Source of the DNA: JACVRW01 sp038323835 | Lineage (GTDB): Bacteria > Actinomycetota > Thermoleophilia > Solirubrobacterales > Thermoleophilaceae | Direction: 5' to 3' | Assembly (NCBI GenBank): GCA_038323835.1 | Contig: JBBQHI010000044.1 | Location: forward strand, 1-32,876 | Length of the DNA: 32,876 nt | Part shown: piece after piece, positions 22,372 to 29,876 of the stretch | Numbering within the stretch: the stretch's first letter is position 1 | Layout: each line of letters opens with the position of its first letter | Program-made: the position numbers and the translations under genes | Notes under the pieces: model-generated | The model's input: only the letters and a program-made list of their open reading frames with translations | Databases searched by the model: none | What the model was told of the DNA's origin: nothing

Positions 22372-23316
22372 GTGGCCACCTTCGACCAGCTCTCCGCGGA
22401 GCAGCGCGCGATCGTCGAGCTGGTGCTCCAGCGCGGCAAGGATTACGACGAGCTGTCGGACATGCTCGGCATGCCCGAGACGCGCGTGCGCGAGCTCGCT
22501 CGCGACGCTCTCGTGGACCTCGCGCCCATGAGCGCCAAGCGCGTGGAGGAGGACTGGCGCGGCCAGCTGGCCGATTACGTCCTGGGCCAGCAGACGGGCC
22601 CGGAGGCCACCGCCACCCGCGGCCATCTGCGCCGCTCGGAGCCCGCACGGACATGGGCCCGCTCGCTGCTCGACTCGCTCGAAGGCCTCTACGACAACGG
22701 CTCCATGCCCGCGATCCCCGAGGGCGAGCGCCCCGCGCGGGTGCGGCGCGAGCCCGGCACCGGGGGCGGCCTGGCCGCCGCGGACATCCTCCGGCGCCGC
22801 CGAGGCGTGGCCGCGGCCGGCGCGGGGCTGCTCGTGGCGATCCTCGTGGCGGTCCTGCTCTGGCCGATCGGGCTCCTGACCGGCGGAGACGACAACAACG
22901 GCGGCTCGGACCAGGCCGCCACGACGGCGGCGGCCGGCTCCGGCACGCCCGCCGGGGCGGCGGTGGTGCTCGGCCAGGGCACGCAGCGCGCAGTGCAGGT
23001 GCAGGCCACCGGCCTCGTGCCCAGCACCCAGCAGTTCGCCTACCAGTTCTGGCTCTACGACAGCCAGGGCAACGCAAAGTCCCTGGGCGCCCAGGTTACG
23101 GACAAGAACGGGACGCTGCAGGCCGTGGGCACCCTTCCGGCCGGCTTCGAGAAATACCGCTACTTCGACCTCTCCCGGGAGCCGATCAGCGGCCCGAAGG
23201 GGCATTCGGGCCAGTCGGTGCTGCGCGGAAGGATGCCTCCGCTCGCTCAGCCGGGGGCGGCCAAGAAGGTCAGCAAGCTCGGGCAGGTCGTGCTCACCCC
23301 GCCCGCCGGGGGCTAG
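22372..23316 (+). CDS. sigma-region-4-like HTH, TM helix, RskA-like domain fusion
   Basis: 314 aa. Residues about 1-60 look like a sigma70 region 4 helix-turn-helix (LSAEQRAIVELVLQRGKDYDELSDMLGMPETRVRELARDA, split here as a single domain). A linker leads to one TM helix (about 145-167, GVAAAGAGLLVAILVAVLLW). The outer part (about 195-310) resembles the C-terminal domain of RskA anti-sigma factors (YQFWLYDSQGNAKSLGA, then RAVQVQATG-type strands). It may be a membrane-held DNA-binding or sigma-control protein. No adjacent ECF sigma gene is seen. Confidence 0.7.
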   Translation: MATFDQLSAEQRAIVELVLQRGKDYDELSDMLGMPETRVRELARDALVDLAPMSAKRVEEDWRGQLADYVLGQQTGPEATATRGHLRRSEPARTWARSLLDSLEGLYDNGSMPAIPEGERPARVRREPGTGGGLAAADILRRRRGVAAAGAGLLVAILVAVLLWPIGLLTGGDDNNGGSDQAATTAAAGSGTPAGAAVVLGQGTQRAVQVQATGLVPSTQQFAYQFWLYDSQGNAKSLGAQVTDKNGTLQAVGTLPAGFEKYRYFDLSREPISGPKGHSGQSVLRGRMPPLAQPGAAKKVSKLGQVVLTPPAGG

Positions 23317-23326
23317 CCCATGGTCC

Positions 23327-23440
23327 CGTGCTCGCCCGATCGGCGATCGGGCGGCGCTCCTCCCTAGCCATGGTCCGGTGCTCGCCCGATGACATAAGGC
23401 TGCGGTACTCGCCCGATCAACGATCGGGCTGCGTTCCTCC
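23327..23440. repeat. Hairpin repeat array: full, partial, full
   Basis: Full unit 23327-23363 has stem 23334-23341 / 23345-23352 and loop GGC. A partial unit (23377-23390) is followed by GACATAAG. Full unit 23404-23440 has stem 23411-23418 / 23422-23429 and loop AAC. The partial-spacer-full arrangement is the same as at 4959-5022. It fills the gap between convergent genes ending at 23316 and 23441. Confidence 0.88.
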
Positions 23441-25063
23441 CTAGCCGGGCAGCAGCTTGCCGGGGTTCATGACCCCGGTGGGATCGAGGCGCTCCTTCGC
23501 GGCGCGCAGCAGCTCCACGCCGAGCTGCCCCACCTCGGCCTCGAGCCAGGGGCGGTGGTCGCGCCCTATGGCGTGGTGGTGGGTGATGGTGCCGCCGCCG
23601 GCCACGATCGCGTCCGATGCCGCCGCCTTCGCCGCCCGCCACTGCGCCAGCGGCTCGTCCGCGTCCTGCCGGGCGAGGAACGTGAAGTAGAGCGACGCTC
23701 CCGACGGGTACAGGTGCGACACGTGGCAGAGCACCACCGGCGGCGTGCCGCGCTCCGAGAGCGAGCGCCGCAGGGCCTCTCCGACCGCGTCGTGCAGCGC
23801 GTGCAGGTTGCTCCACACGGTGGCGGTCTCCAGGGTCTCCACCATCACCCCGCGTCCCATCAGGTCATCCCGCAGGTAGGGGCCGTGGTAGCGGCCGCGT
23901 GACCAGGACGCGCCCGGGCGCGTGCCCAGGGCCAGCGCCCCGCCGGCCCGCATGAGCGCGCCGGCGCGCACCCTGCGGCGCTCCACGTCGTCGGCCCCGC
24001 CCTCGAACCCCAGGATCGCGATGCAGCCGCCCTCGTGTCCCCGGGCGCGCAGGTAGGCCTTGCCGAGCCGCTCCATGCGGCTGCCCGACGACGCCAGCGC
24101 CATCGACATCCTCGTCTCCTCCTCGTCGGAGAGACGGGCTATGTCAGGGGCCGCACCCGCCTGCTCCATCACCCGGAAGGCGTCGGCACCTTCGGCGAAG
24201 GTGCGGAAGGACCAGCCCTCGTAGCGGCGGGACTCGGGCGCCGGGCGCACGCGCAGCGTCACCTCTCCGATCACGCCCAGCACGCCCTCCGAGCCCACCA
24301 CCAGCTCCTCCAGGTCGGGCCCCGCGGCGGACGCCGGGAAGGGGCGGGTGGCGAGCACCCCGGCCGGGGCGATCAGGCGGACGCCCTCCACCAGCTCGTC
24401 GATGCGGCCATAGCCCGTGGACGCCTGGCCGGCGGAGCGGGTGGCCACCCAGCCCCCGACCGTGGAGAACTCGAACGACTGGGGGAAGTGCCCGAGGGTC
24501 AGCCCCTGCGCGCCCAGCTCGGCCTCGAGCCGCGGGCCGAGCATTCCGCCCTCGAAGGTGGCCAGCCGCGAGACCGGATCCACGTCCACGAGGCGGTTGA
24601 GCGAGCGCAGGTCGAGCGACACCACGCCGGCAAAGCCCTCTCCCAGCGGCTCCACCCCGCCCACCACGCTCGTGCCCCCGCCAAAGGGGACCACGGCCAC
24701 GCGCTCGCGCACGCACGCCTCGAGCACCGCCTGCACCTGGTCGGGCGAACTCGGCACCGCCACGGCGTCGGGAGCGCTGAGCCCCTCGCCCGAGCGCAGG
24801 CGCACTAGGTCCGGGTAGCCGCGGCCCGCGGCGTGCTCGACGCGCGCCGCGTGATCCTCGCGTAGGCCGCCCTCGCCTAGAGCGGAGACGAGGGCGGCCC
24901 GGGCGGCGGCGGGAAGCGCCGGGCCGGGCAGGCGCACCTCCTCGAGCGCGACCGGTCCCCTCGGCGTGCCGGGCTCCCCTCCGAGCTCCTCCCGGAGGAG
25001 GGCCACCGCCGCGTCGGGAAGCGGGGCGTCATGCCCATCCTCCCCCCAGCCCCACCAGCGCAC
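23441..25063 (-). CDS. FAD-linked oxidase, alkyldihydroxyacetonephosphate synthase-like
   Basis: 540 aa, GTG start. It opens RWWGWGED, a hallmark of bacterial AGPS-like proteins. A PCMH-type FAD-binding domain follows (VAVVPFGGGTSVVGGVEP, about 115-140; FEFSTVGGWVATRSAGQAS), and the C-terminal half carries HHHAIGRDH, the AGPS active-site His motif. AGPS exchanges the acyl chain of acyl-DHAP for a fatty alcohol, starting ether lipid synthesis; other FAD oxidases share the fold. It begins 2 nt after the SRPBCC stop, so it is the last gene of the operon. Confidence 0.85.
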   Translation of the reverse strand: MRWWGWGEDGHDAPLPDAAVALLREELGGEPGTPRGPVALEEVRLPGPALPAAARAALVSALGEGGLREDHAARVEHAAGRGYPDLVRLRSGEGLSAPDAVAVPSSPDQVQAVLEACVRERVAVVPFGGGTSVVGGVEPLGEGFAGVVSLDLRSLNRLVDVDPVSRLATFEGGMLGPRLEAELGAQGLTLGHFPQSFEFSTVGGWVATRSAGQASTGYGRIDELVEGVRLIAPAGVLATRPFPASAAGPDLEELVVGSEGVLGVIGEVTLRVRPAPESRRYEGWSFRTFAEGADAFRVMEQAGAAPDIARLSDEEETRMSMALASSGSRMERLGKAYLRARGHEGGCIAILGFEGGADDVERRRVRAGALMRAGGALALGTRPGASWSRGRYHGPYLRDDLMGRGVMVETLETATVWSNLHALHDAVGEALRRSLSERGTPPVVLCHVSHLYPSGASLYFTFLARQDADEPLAQWRAAKAAASDAIVAGGGTITHHHAIGRDHRPWLEAEVGQLGVELLRAAKERLDPTGVMNPGKLLPG

Positions 25064-25065
25064 GC

Positions 25066-25494
25066 CTAGAGCGCCCTCTCCAGGCCGTCGAGTGCGCCCT
25101 GAAGCTGCTTGCGGGCGGCGCTCCGCAGCTGAAGCGGGCTGAAGCGGGCCCAGCCGCGCGGGCGCTGGCGAAGGGCGATCTCCACCCGCGTGCCGCCCTC
25201 GTCCGGCTTGAGCACGATCTCGGTGGCCGATTCAGCCAGGATCCGCTCGAAAGGGGTCTCCTCGAGCTCCTGGCGCCAGGACAGCCGCTGGTGGGCCTGC
25301 GACTCGGTGCGGGTGTAGTCCGCCCGCACGGCGCGGCCCTTGGCCGAAGTGAGCACGGAGGTCCAGGCCTCGGGGCCGGCGTCCTCCACGCGGGTCACGC
25401 CTGGCCACCACTCGGGAAGCCGGCTGGGGTCGCACACGAGCCTCCAGACCTCCGCGGGCGCGGCGCTCAGGTGCCTCTGGCGCTTGACGGTCAC
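25066..25494 (-). CDS. SRPBCC (START-like) family protein
   Basis: 142 aa from GTG 25494, which overlaps the apt stop as GTGA. The opening TVKRQRHLSAAPAEVWRLVCDPSRLPEWWPGV is the standard polyketide-cyclase/dehydrase-like helix-grip start. The middle strands and the final amphipathic helix (AARKQLQGALDGLERAL) complete the fold. It probably binds a hydrophobic ligand. Position just before the AGPS-like gene suggests a lipid-related role; this is inference. Longer upstream starts lie inside apt and were rejected. Confidence 0.82.
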   Translation of the reverse strand: MTVKRQRHLSAAPAEVWRLVCDPSRLPEWWPGVTRVEDAGPEAWTSVLTSAKGRAVRADYTRTESQAHQRLSWRQELEETPFERILAESATEIVLKPDEGGTRVEIALRQRPRGWARFSPLQLRSAARKQLQGALDGLERAL

Positions 25495-26012
25495 TCCTCG
25501 TCGTAGACGACGAGGCTGTGCACCTCGCGGGGGCTGAGGCGCTGCCGGCCCGAGAGGTAGGCGAGCTCGATCACGAATGCGCATCCTGCCACGACTCCGC
25601 CCGCTCGCTCCACCAGGTCGCACAGGGCCGCCGCGGTGCCGCCCGTGGCCAGCAGGTCGTCGTGGACGAGCACGCGTGCGCCCCCGCGCACGGCGTCGCT
25701 GTGCACCTCCAGCGCGTCGACTCCGTACTCGAGCTGGTACTCCACCGACTCCGTCTCGCGCGGCAGCTTCCCGGGCTTACGGGCGAGGATGAATCCCGCG
25801 CCGGCGGCCGCGGCGACCGCCCCGCCGAGCACGAAGCCACGCGCCTCGGCGGACACCACGTAGTCCACGTCCCTGTCCCGGGCGTAGCCCGCCAGCGCAT
25901 CGATCGTCGCCCGCAGCGCCTCGGCGTCGAGGAACAGCGGCGTGATGTCCTTGAAGACGATCCCGGGCCGCGGGAAGTCCGGGATGTCCGTGATGTGGTC
26001 CTCCAGGCGCAC
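25491..26012 (-). CDS. apt: adenine phosphoribosyltransferase
   Basis: 173 aa, normal length. It starts LEDHITDIPDFPRPGIVFKDITPL, characteristic of APRT. The PRPP-binding motif VLVHDDLLATGGTAAA (114-129) and FILARKPGKLPRE are intact. It salvages adenine to AMP with PRPP in the cytoplasm. GTG start 11 nt after the MerR gene, no SD of its own, and a 4-nt overlap with the next gene put it in the middle of the operon. Confidence 0.95.
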   Translation of the reverse strand: MRLEDHITDIPDFPRPGIVFKDITPLFLDAEALRATIDALAGYARDRDVDYVVSAEARGFVLGGAVAAAAGAGFILARKPGKLPRETESVEYQLEYGVDALEVHSDAVRGGARVLVHDDLLATGGTAAALCDLVERAGGVVAGCAFVIELAYLSGRQRLSPREVHSLVVYDEE

Positions 26013-26023
26013 CGCGCGGACGG

Positions 26024-26755
26024 TCAGCGCGCGAGCTTCCGGAGATCCCGGATGAGCAGCAGGTGCTTCAGGTGGGAGGCGATCGCGGCCAGGTTCTCCA
26101 GCGCCTCCACCGCCTCCTTGCGCCGCTCGGGATTGCGCGAGCGCAGGGCCGGAGCCAGGATCTGCTCCAGGAGAGCGGCCTCGCGGTCCGCCGAGGTGCG
26201 GAACACGCGCAGGTTGCGCCCGCCCACGCCGAAGCGCTTCAGCTCGGTGACGGCGCGAACTATCTCGCGCTCGGTGTCGTCGTAGAGCACCTCGCCGTCG
26301 CGGCGCTCGCCCTTGATCACGCCGAAGTCCTCGAGCTCCTTCACGAGGCCGGGGTCCGCCCCGGTCTCCTCGAGCACGTCGTCAAGCCGGTAGAGCGACC
26401 CCGGGCTGCGCAGTCCCACGGGCGTGCGCTTGCTGGAGCGCGGGTCGGGGGCGGCGGTCTTGGCCACCTCGTCGTCGGCCCGGCCCGCGGCCAGCTCCTG
26501 GCGGATCACCCGCAGGGGAAGGAACTCGTCGCGCTGGAGGCGCAGGATGGTGCGCAGCCGGGCCACGTCCCCGGGGCTGTAGAGCCGGTAGCCGCCGGGC
26601 GTGCGCCGCGGCGTGAGCAGCTTCTGGTCCTCGAGATAACGGATCTTCGAGATCGAGATGTCCGGGAACTCGCGCTCCAGCTGCTTGCACACGGCGCCGA
26701 TCGTCAGCGCCTTCTCCTTGCGAGGCGGTGAATCCGCTCCCACGTCGACGCTCAT
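26024..26755 (-). CDS. ftsR: MerR-family regulator, FtsR-like
   Basis: 243 aa. The N-terminal winged helix (TIGAVCKQLEREFPDISIS, KIRYLEDQKLLTPRRTPGG, YRLYSPGDVARLRTILRLQ) matches the FtsR/Rv1828 group, not metal-sensing MerR proteins. A long C-terminal helical region follows, without Cys ligands. In Corynebacterium glutamicum FtsR activates ftsZ, and its gene lies beside odhI (garA); here too the FHA gene is next to it (13 nt). Orthology rests on sequence pattern and gene order. Confidence 0.82.
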   Translation of the reverse strand: MSVDVGADSPPRKEKALTIGAVCKQLEREFPDISISKIRYLEDQKLLTPRRTPGGYRLYSPGDVARLRTILRLQRDEFLPLRVIRQELAAGRADDEVAKTAAPDPRSSKRTPVGLRSPGSLYRLDDVLEETGADPGLVKELEDFGVIKGERRDGEVLYDDTEREIVRAVTELKRFGVGGRNLRVFRTSADREAALLEQILAPALRSRNPERRKEAVEALENLAAIASHLKHLLLIRDLRKLAR

Positions 26756-26768
26756 CGCTCGCTCCCGC

Positions 26769-27230
26769 TCATCGTTCGAGGTAGGTCAGCTTGTACTTGC
26801 CGACCTGAAGTTCGTCCCCGTCCTGGAGACGGTGCGACTCGATCCGGCGCCGGTTCACGTAGGTGCCGTTCAGCGACCCGAGATCGTCGATGTAGAGCCC
26901 GTCGCGGCGCCGCACCAGCAGGGCGTGGTTGCGCGACACGGTCACATCGTCCAGGAACACCTCGGCCTCCGGGCTACGGCCGATCGTCATCCGCTGTCCC
27001 GCCACCGCGAAGGCCTCGCCGGAGCGTCCGCCGCCCGAGCGGATGACCAGGGTGGCGCCGTCGCCGGTGACCTCCTCGGGGTCTACCGGCTTGAGCTCCC
27101 CGGCCTCCCCCACCTGGTAGACCTCGGTGGTGTCACCCTCCTTCTCCGCGCGATCGGGAAGGAAGGCTCCGCACTTCTGGCAGTAGTTCGCGCCCTCGGC
27201 GTTGACGAAGCCGCACTCGGGACAGTGCAA
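26769..27230 (-). CDS. garA: GarA/OdhI-like FHA protein with N-terminal zinc ribbon
   Basis: 153 aa from TTG 27230, with a GGGGGGA SD. A zinc ribbon comes first (Cys3, Cys6, Cys17, Cys20: CPECG and CQKCG). Thr34-Thr35 in DTTEVY correspond to the paired phosphothreonine site of GarA/OdhI. The FHA domain has GR 84-85, SRNH 99-102 and GSLNGTYVN 118-126. GarA inhibits 2-oxoglutarate dehydrogenase and glutamate enzymes until phosphorylated by PknB/PknG. The zinc ribbon is absent from mycobacterial GarA. Confidence 0.88.
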   Translation of the reverse strand: MHCPECGFVNAEGANYCQKCGAFLPDRAEKEGDTTEVYQVGEAGELKPVDPEEVTGDGATLVIRSGGGRSGEAFAVAGQRMTIGRSPEAEVFLDDVTVSRNHALLVRRRDGLYIDDLGSLNGTYVNRRRIESHRLQDGDELQVGKYKLTYLER

Positions 27231-27239
27231 AGGTCCCCC

Positions 27240-27503
27240 CTAGGAGGCTTCCGGGTCGTCCGGGATGGCCTTGCCGGAGAGGATGTCCGTGAGCTGCTGC
27301 ACATCCGCACCGCTGATCACGGATTCGCCCTGGGCGTGCTTCTTGCGCAGCCGGTTTACTAGCTCGGCGCGCAGGATGTCGATCTTGCCGTGGAGGATGC
27401 GGCGGCGGTACGACACCTCCTGCTCCTCCTCCGTGAGCTCTTGGATGAGGTCCTTCAGCTCGTCGTCGGAGAGGGCGCCGAGGTCCGGGAAGGTTTCCAT
27501 CAT
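27240..27503 (-). CDS. RsiG-like c-di-GMP-binding anti-sigma candidate
   Basis: 87 aa from ATG 27503. The helical segment EEEQEVSYRRRILHGKIDIL fits the RsiG c-di-GMP motif E-x3-S-x2-R-x3-Q-x3-D, with E27, S31, R34, His38 in place of Gln, and D42. RsiG binds the sigma factor WhiG when loaded with c-di-GMP. No whiG is in the window. Starts at 27587 (ATG) and 27590 (GTG) would extend it over a TATACT promoter-like box and into pgsA, so I prefer 27503, which has AGGAA 12 nt upstream. Confidence 0.75.
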   Translation of the reverse strand: MMETFPDLGALSDDELKDLIQELTEEEQEVSYRRRILHGKIDILRAELVNRLRKKHAQGESVISGADVQQLTDILSGKAIPDDPEAS

Positions 27504-27542
27504 TTTGCGGATCAGTTCCTTTCGCGAGTCGTCGGGCTGGCG

Positions 27543-27548
27543 AGTATA
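27543..27548 (-). promoter_or_regulatory. putative -10 box before the RsiG-like gene
   Basis: TATACT on the minus strand is the most AT-rich -10-like hexamer of this operon and lies just past the pgsA stop. It could give the regulatory genes (RsiG-like, GarA-like, FtsR-like) their own transcript. No good -35 was found. Confidence 0.4.
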
Positions 27549-27558
27549 GCCCGGATTC

Positions 27559-28197
27559 TCAAGTTGAGGTTGAGGGTGAATGGCCATCACCGCGCGTCCA
27601 GCGCAATCCGGCCTGCACGTACTGGATGGTGGCGCCCAGCGTCATCAGCAATCCGACGTAGAGCAGCGCGTCTGAGAACCAGGTCTCGGTGATGAACGAG
27701 AGCGCCAGCGCCGACATCACCGGCCACACGGCCCAGCGCCCCAGCATGTTGATCTCCAGGTCGAAGCCGCGCTTCAGCGCGATTCGTGTGAGAACCAGCA
27801 TGAACGCCTCTCGGACGGCCAGGGCGGCGAGGGCCCAGCGGGGCAGCAGCTCGAACTTCCAGGCCACCACTGAGCCGGTCAGCACCAGCAGGCGGTCGGT
27901 GAGCGGGTCGAGCAGCGCGCCGAGGCGGCTGTACTGCCCGGTGATGCGGGCCACCATGCCGTCGGCGTAGTCGCTCCAGGCAATCACCACGTAGAGGATC
28001 GTGGCGGTGGTGCTGCGCCCGTCGCCCGAATTCAGGGCCAGGACGAGGAACACCGGCAGCAGGGCGATGCGCACGAAGCCGATCGCGTTCGGGATCGTCC
28101 ACGGGTTGAGCGGCTGCTGGCGCCGCGTCTCGGGGGGCGGGCCGCCGGAGCGGTCGAGGCCCAGCAGGCGGCGGGCTGTCAGGGGAGTCCGCGCCAC
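27559..28197 (-). CDS. pgsA: CDP-alcohol phosphatidyltransferase (PgsA-like)
   Basis: 212 aa, several TM helices. The full family motif is present: D76-x2-D79-G80-x2-A83-R84-x8-G93-x3-D97-x3-D101 (SDYADGMVAR ... LGALLDPLTD). It transfers a phosphatidyl group from CDP-diacylglycerol to an alcohol, most likely glycerol-3-phosphate, making phosphatidylglycerol phosphate at the membrane. The GTG start overlaps proS by 19 nt. In mycobacteria pgsA2 lies in the same neighbourhood as garA and Rv1828, as here. Confidence 0.88.
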   Translation of the reverse strand: MARTPLTARRLLGLDRSGGPPPETRRQQPLNPWTIPNAIGFVRIALLPVFLVLALNSGDGRSTTATILYVVIAWSDYADGMVARITGQYSRLGALLDPLTDRLLVLTGSVVAWKFELLPRWALAALAVREAFMLVLTRIALKRGFDLEINMLGRWAVWPVMSALALSFITETWFSDALLYVGLLMTLGATIQYVQAGLRWTRGDGHSPSTST

Positions 28198-29876
28198 AGC
28201 TCCGCCACCGCGGCGGCGGCTCCCTCCAGCGGAACGCTGCGCTTCTCGCGCCCACGCCGCACCTGCACCTCGAGCTCACCGGATTCCACGCTGCGCTTCC
28301 CCACGGTCAGGCGGAGCGGGGCGCCCAGCAGCTCGGCGTCGGCGAACTTCTCCCCCGCGCTCGAGGTGCGGTCGTCGTAGAGCACGTCGAGTCCGGCCTC
28401 CTGGAGTTCGCCGTACAGGCGATCGGCCACTGCACGAGCCTCCTCGCCCTCCTTGCCCAGCGTCACGAGCTCGACATCGAAGGGGGCCACGTTGCGCGGC
28501 CACGAGATCCCGTGGTCGTCGGCCCCCTGCTCGATCGTCGCGGCCACCACCCGCGCGGGGCCGATCCCGTAGGACCCCATCCAGATCGCCTGCTCGCGGC
28601 CGTCGTCGTCGAGATAGCGCGCGCCCAGCGGCTCCGAGAAGCGCGTGCCGAGCTTGAAGATGTTCCCCACCTCGATGGCCGGCTCGATGCGGATGGTGCC
28701 GCCGTCGGGGGCCCGGTCCCCGGGCTCGACGCACCGGACGTCGGACCAGGTGGGGTCGAAGTCGCGGCCTGGCACCACGCCGCGCAGGTGCGCACCGGGC
28801 TCGTTCGCGCCGGCCACCAGCCCGTGGAGGCCGCCGAGGGCCTCGTCGGCCACCACCTCCGCCCTTGCGCCCACGGGGCCGATGTAGCCGGCCGGTGCGC
28901 CGAACATGCTCTCCAGCTCCTCCGGCTCGGCCGATCGGAAGGGCGCGCCCAGCGCGTTCTGGAGCTTGATCTCGTTCACGCGGTGATCTCCGCGCACCAC
29001 CACCAGCACGGGCCCGCGCTCGTTCACCACCACCGGGAAGGCCTTGATCAGCGCGCCCGCCGGCAGCCCCAGGAGGCCCGCCACCTGATCGATCGTGGTG
29101 GCGTCCGGGGTGCCCACCCGCTCGGGCGCGTCCAGCGGTGCGGGCAGCCCCTCCACGGGCTGGGCCTCGGAGCTCGCCACCTCCACGTTGGCGGCGTAGC
29201 CACTGCCCGAGAGCGCCACCTCGTTCTCGCCCGCCGCGGACGGGGCCATGTACTCGTGGGCGCCGAAGCCGCCCATCATCCCCACGTCCGACTCCACCCG
29301 GTAGTACTCGAGCCCGGAGCGCTCGAAGATGCGGTCGTAGGCCTGCACGTGCAGCTCGTACGACTGGTCCAGGCCCTCTCGGTCGCGGTCGAACGAGTAG
29401 GCATCCTTCATTATGAACTCGCGGGTGCGGAGCACCCCCGCGCGCGGGCGCGCCTCGTCCCGCCCCTTGGTCTGGAAGTGGTACAGCAGCTTCGGGAGCT
29501 CGCGGTAGGAGCGCACGTCGCGGGCGATGTGGAAGGTCAGGTTCTCCTCGTGCGTCAGGGCCAGCACCAGCTCGGCGCCGCGGCGGTCCTGGAGCTTGAA
29601 CACCTCGTCGATGTCGTAGCGGCCGCTCAGCTTCCACAGCTCGGCCGGCTGTAGGACGGGCATCAGCATCTCGCCGGAGCCGATGGCGTCCATCTCCTCG
29701 CGGATGATCTGCTCGACCCGCCGGTGCGCCCGCCAGCCGGCGGGCAGCCAGGTCCAGAGCCCGGCGGAGACCTGGCGGGCAAGCCCCGCCCGCACCAGCA
29801 GCTTGTGCGACACGGCCTCGGCGTCCGCCGGCGCCTCCTTGAGCGTGGGCAGGAAGTAGCGCGAGAGGCGGGTCAC
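28179..29876 (-). CDS. proS: prolyl-tRNA synthetase, bacterial type
   Basis: 565 aa, typical of the bacterial class with an internal editing domain. Motif 1 region GLWTWLPAGWRAHRR, motif 2 TREFIMKDAYSFDRD and motif 3 GSYGIGPARVVAA are clear. The INS (YbaK-like) domain occupies about residues 225-385 and the anticodon domain the last ~110. It charges tRNAPro and clears Ala-tRNAPro. GTG 29876 follows a TAGACT box by 7 nt and overlaps the stop of the DUF559-like gene as GTGA. Confidence 0.95.
   Translation of the reverse strand: MTRLSRYFLPTLKEAPADAEAVSHKLLVRAGLARQVSAGLWTWLPAGWRAHRRVEQIIREEMDAIGSGEMLMPVLQPAELWKLSGRYDIDEVFKLQDRRGAELVLALTHEENLTFHIARDVRSYRELPKLLYHFQTKGRDEARPRAGVLRTREFIMKDAYSFDRDREGLDQSYELHVQAYDRIFERSGLEYYRVESDVGMMGGFGAHEYMAPSAAGENEVALSGSGYAANVEVASSEAQPVEGLPAPLDAPERVGTPDATTIDQVAGLLGLPAGALIKAFPVVVNERGPVLVVVRGDHRVNEIKLQNALGAPFRSAEPEELESMFGAPAGYIGPVGARAEVVADEALGGLHGLVAGANEPGAHLRGVVPGRDFDPTWSDVRCVEPGDRAPDGGTIRIEPAIEVGNIFKLGTRFSEPLGARYLDDDGREQAIWMGSYGIGPARVVAATIEQGADDHGISWPRNVAPFDVELVTLGKEGEEARAVADRLYGELQEAGLDVLYDDRTSSAGEKFADAELLGAPLRLTVGKRSVESGELEVQVRRGREKRSVPLEGAAAAVAELWRGLP

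Noticed and set aside
23327..23440. Repeat array as a CRISPR
   Set aside because: Only two or three units, unequal spacers that are themselves shared with another locus, and no cas genes.
25495..25623. Longer N-terminus of the SRPBCC protein
   Set aside because: It would lie inside apt and adds an Arg/Pro-rich segment; the GTGA overlap start begins exactly at the fold.
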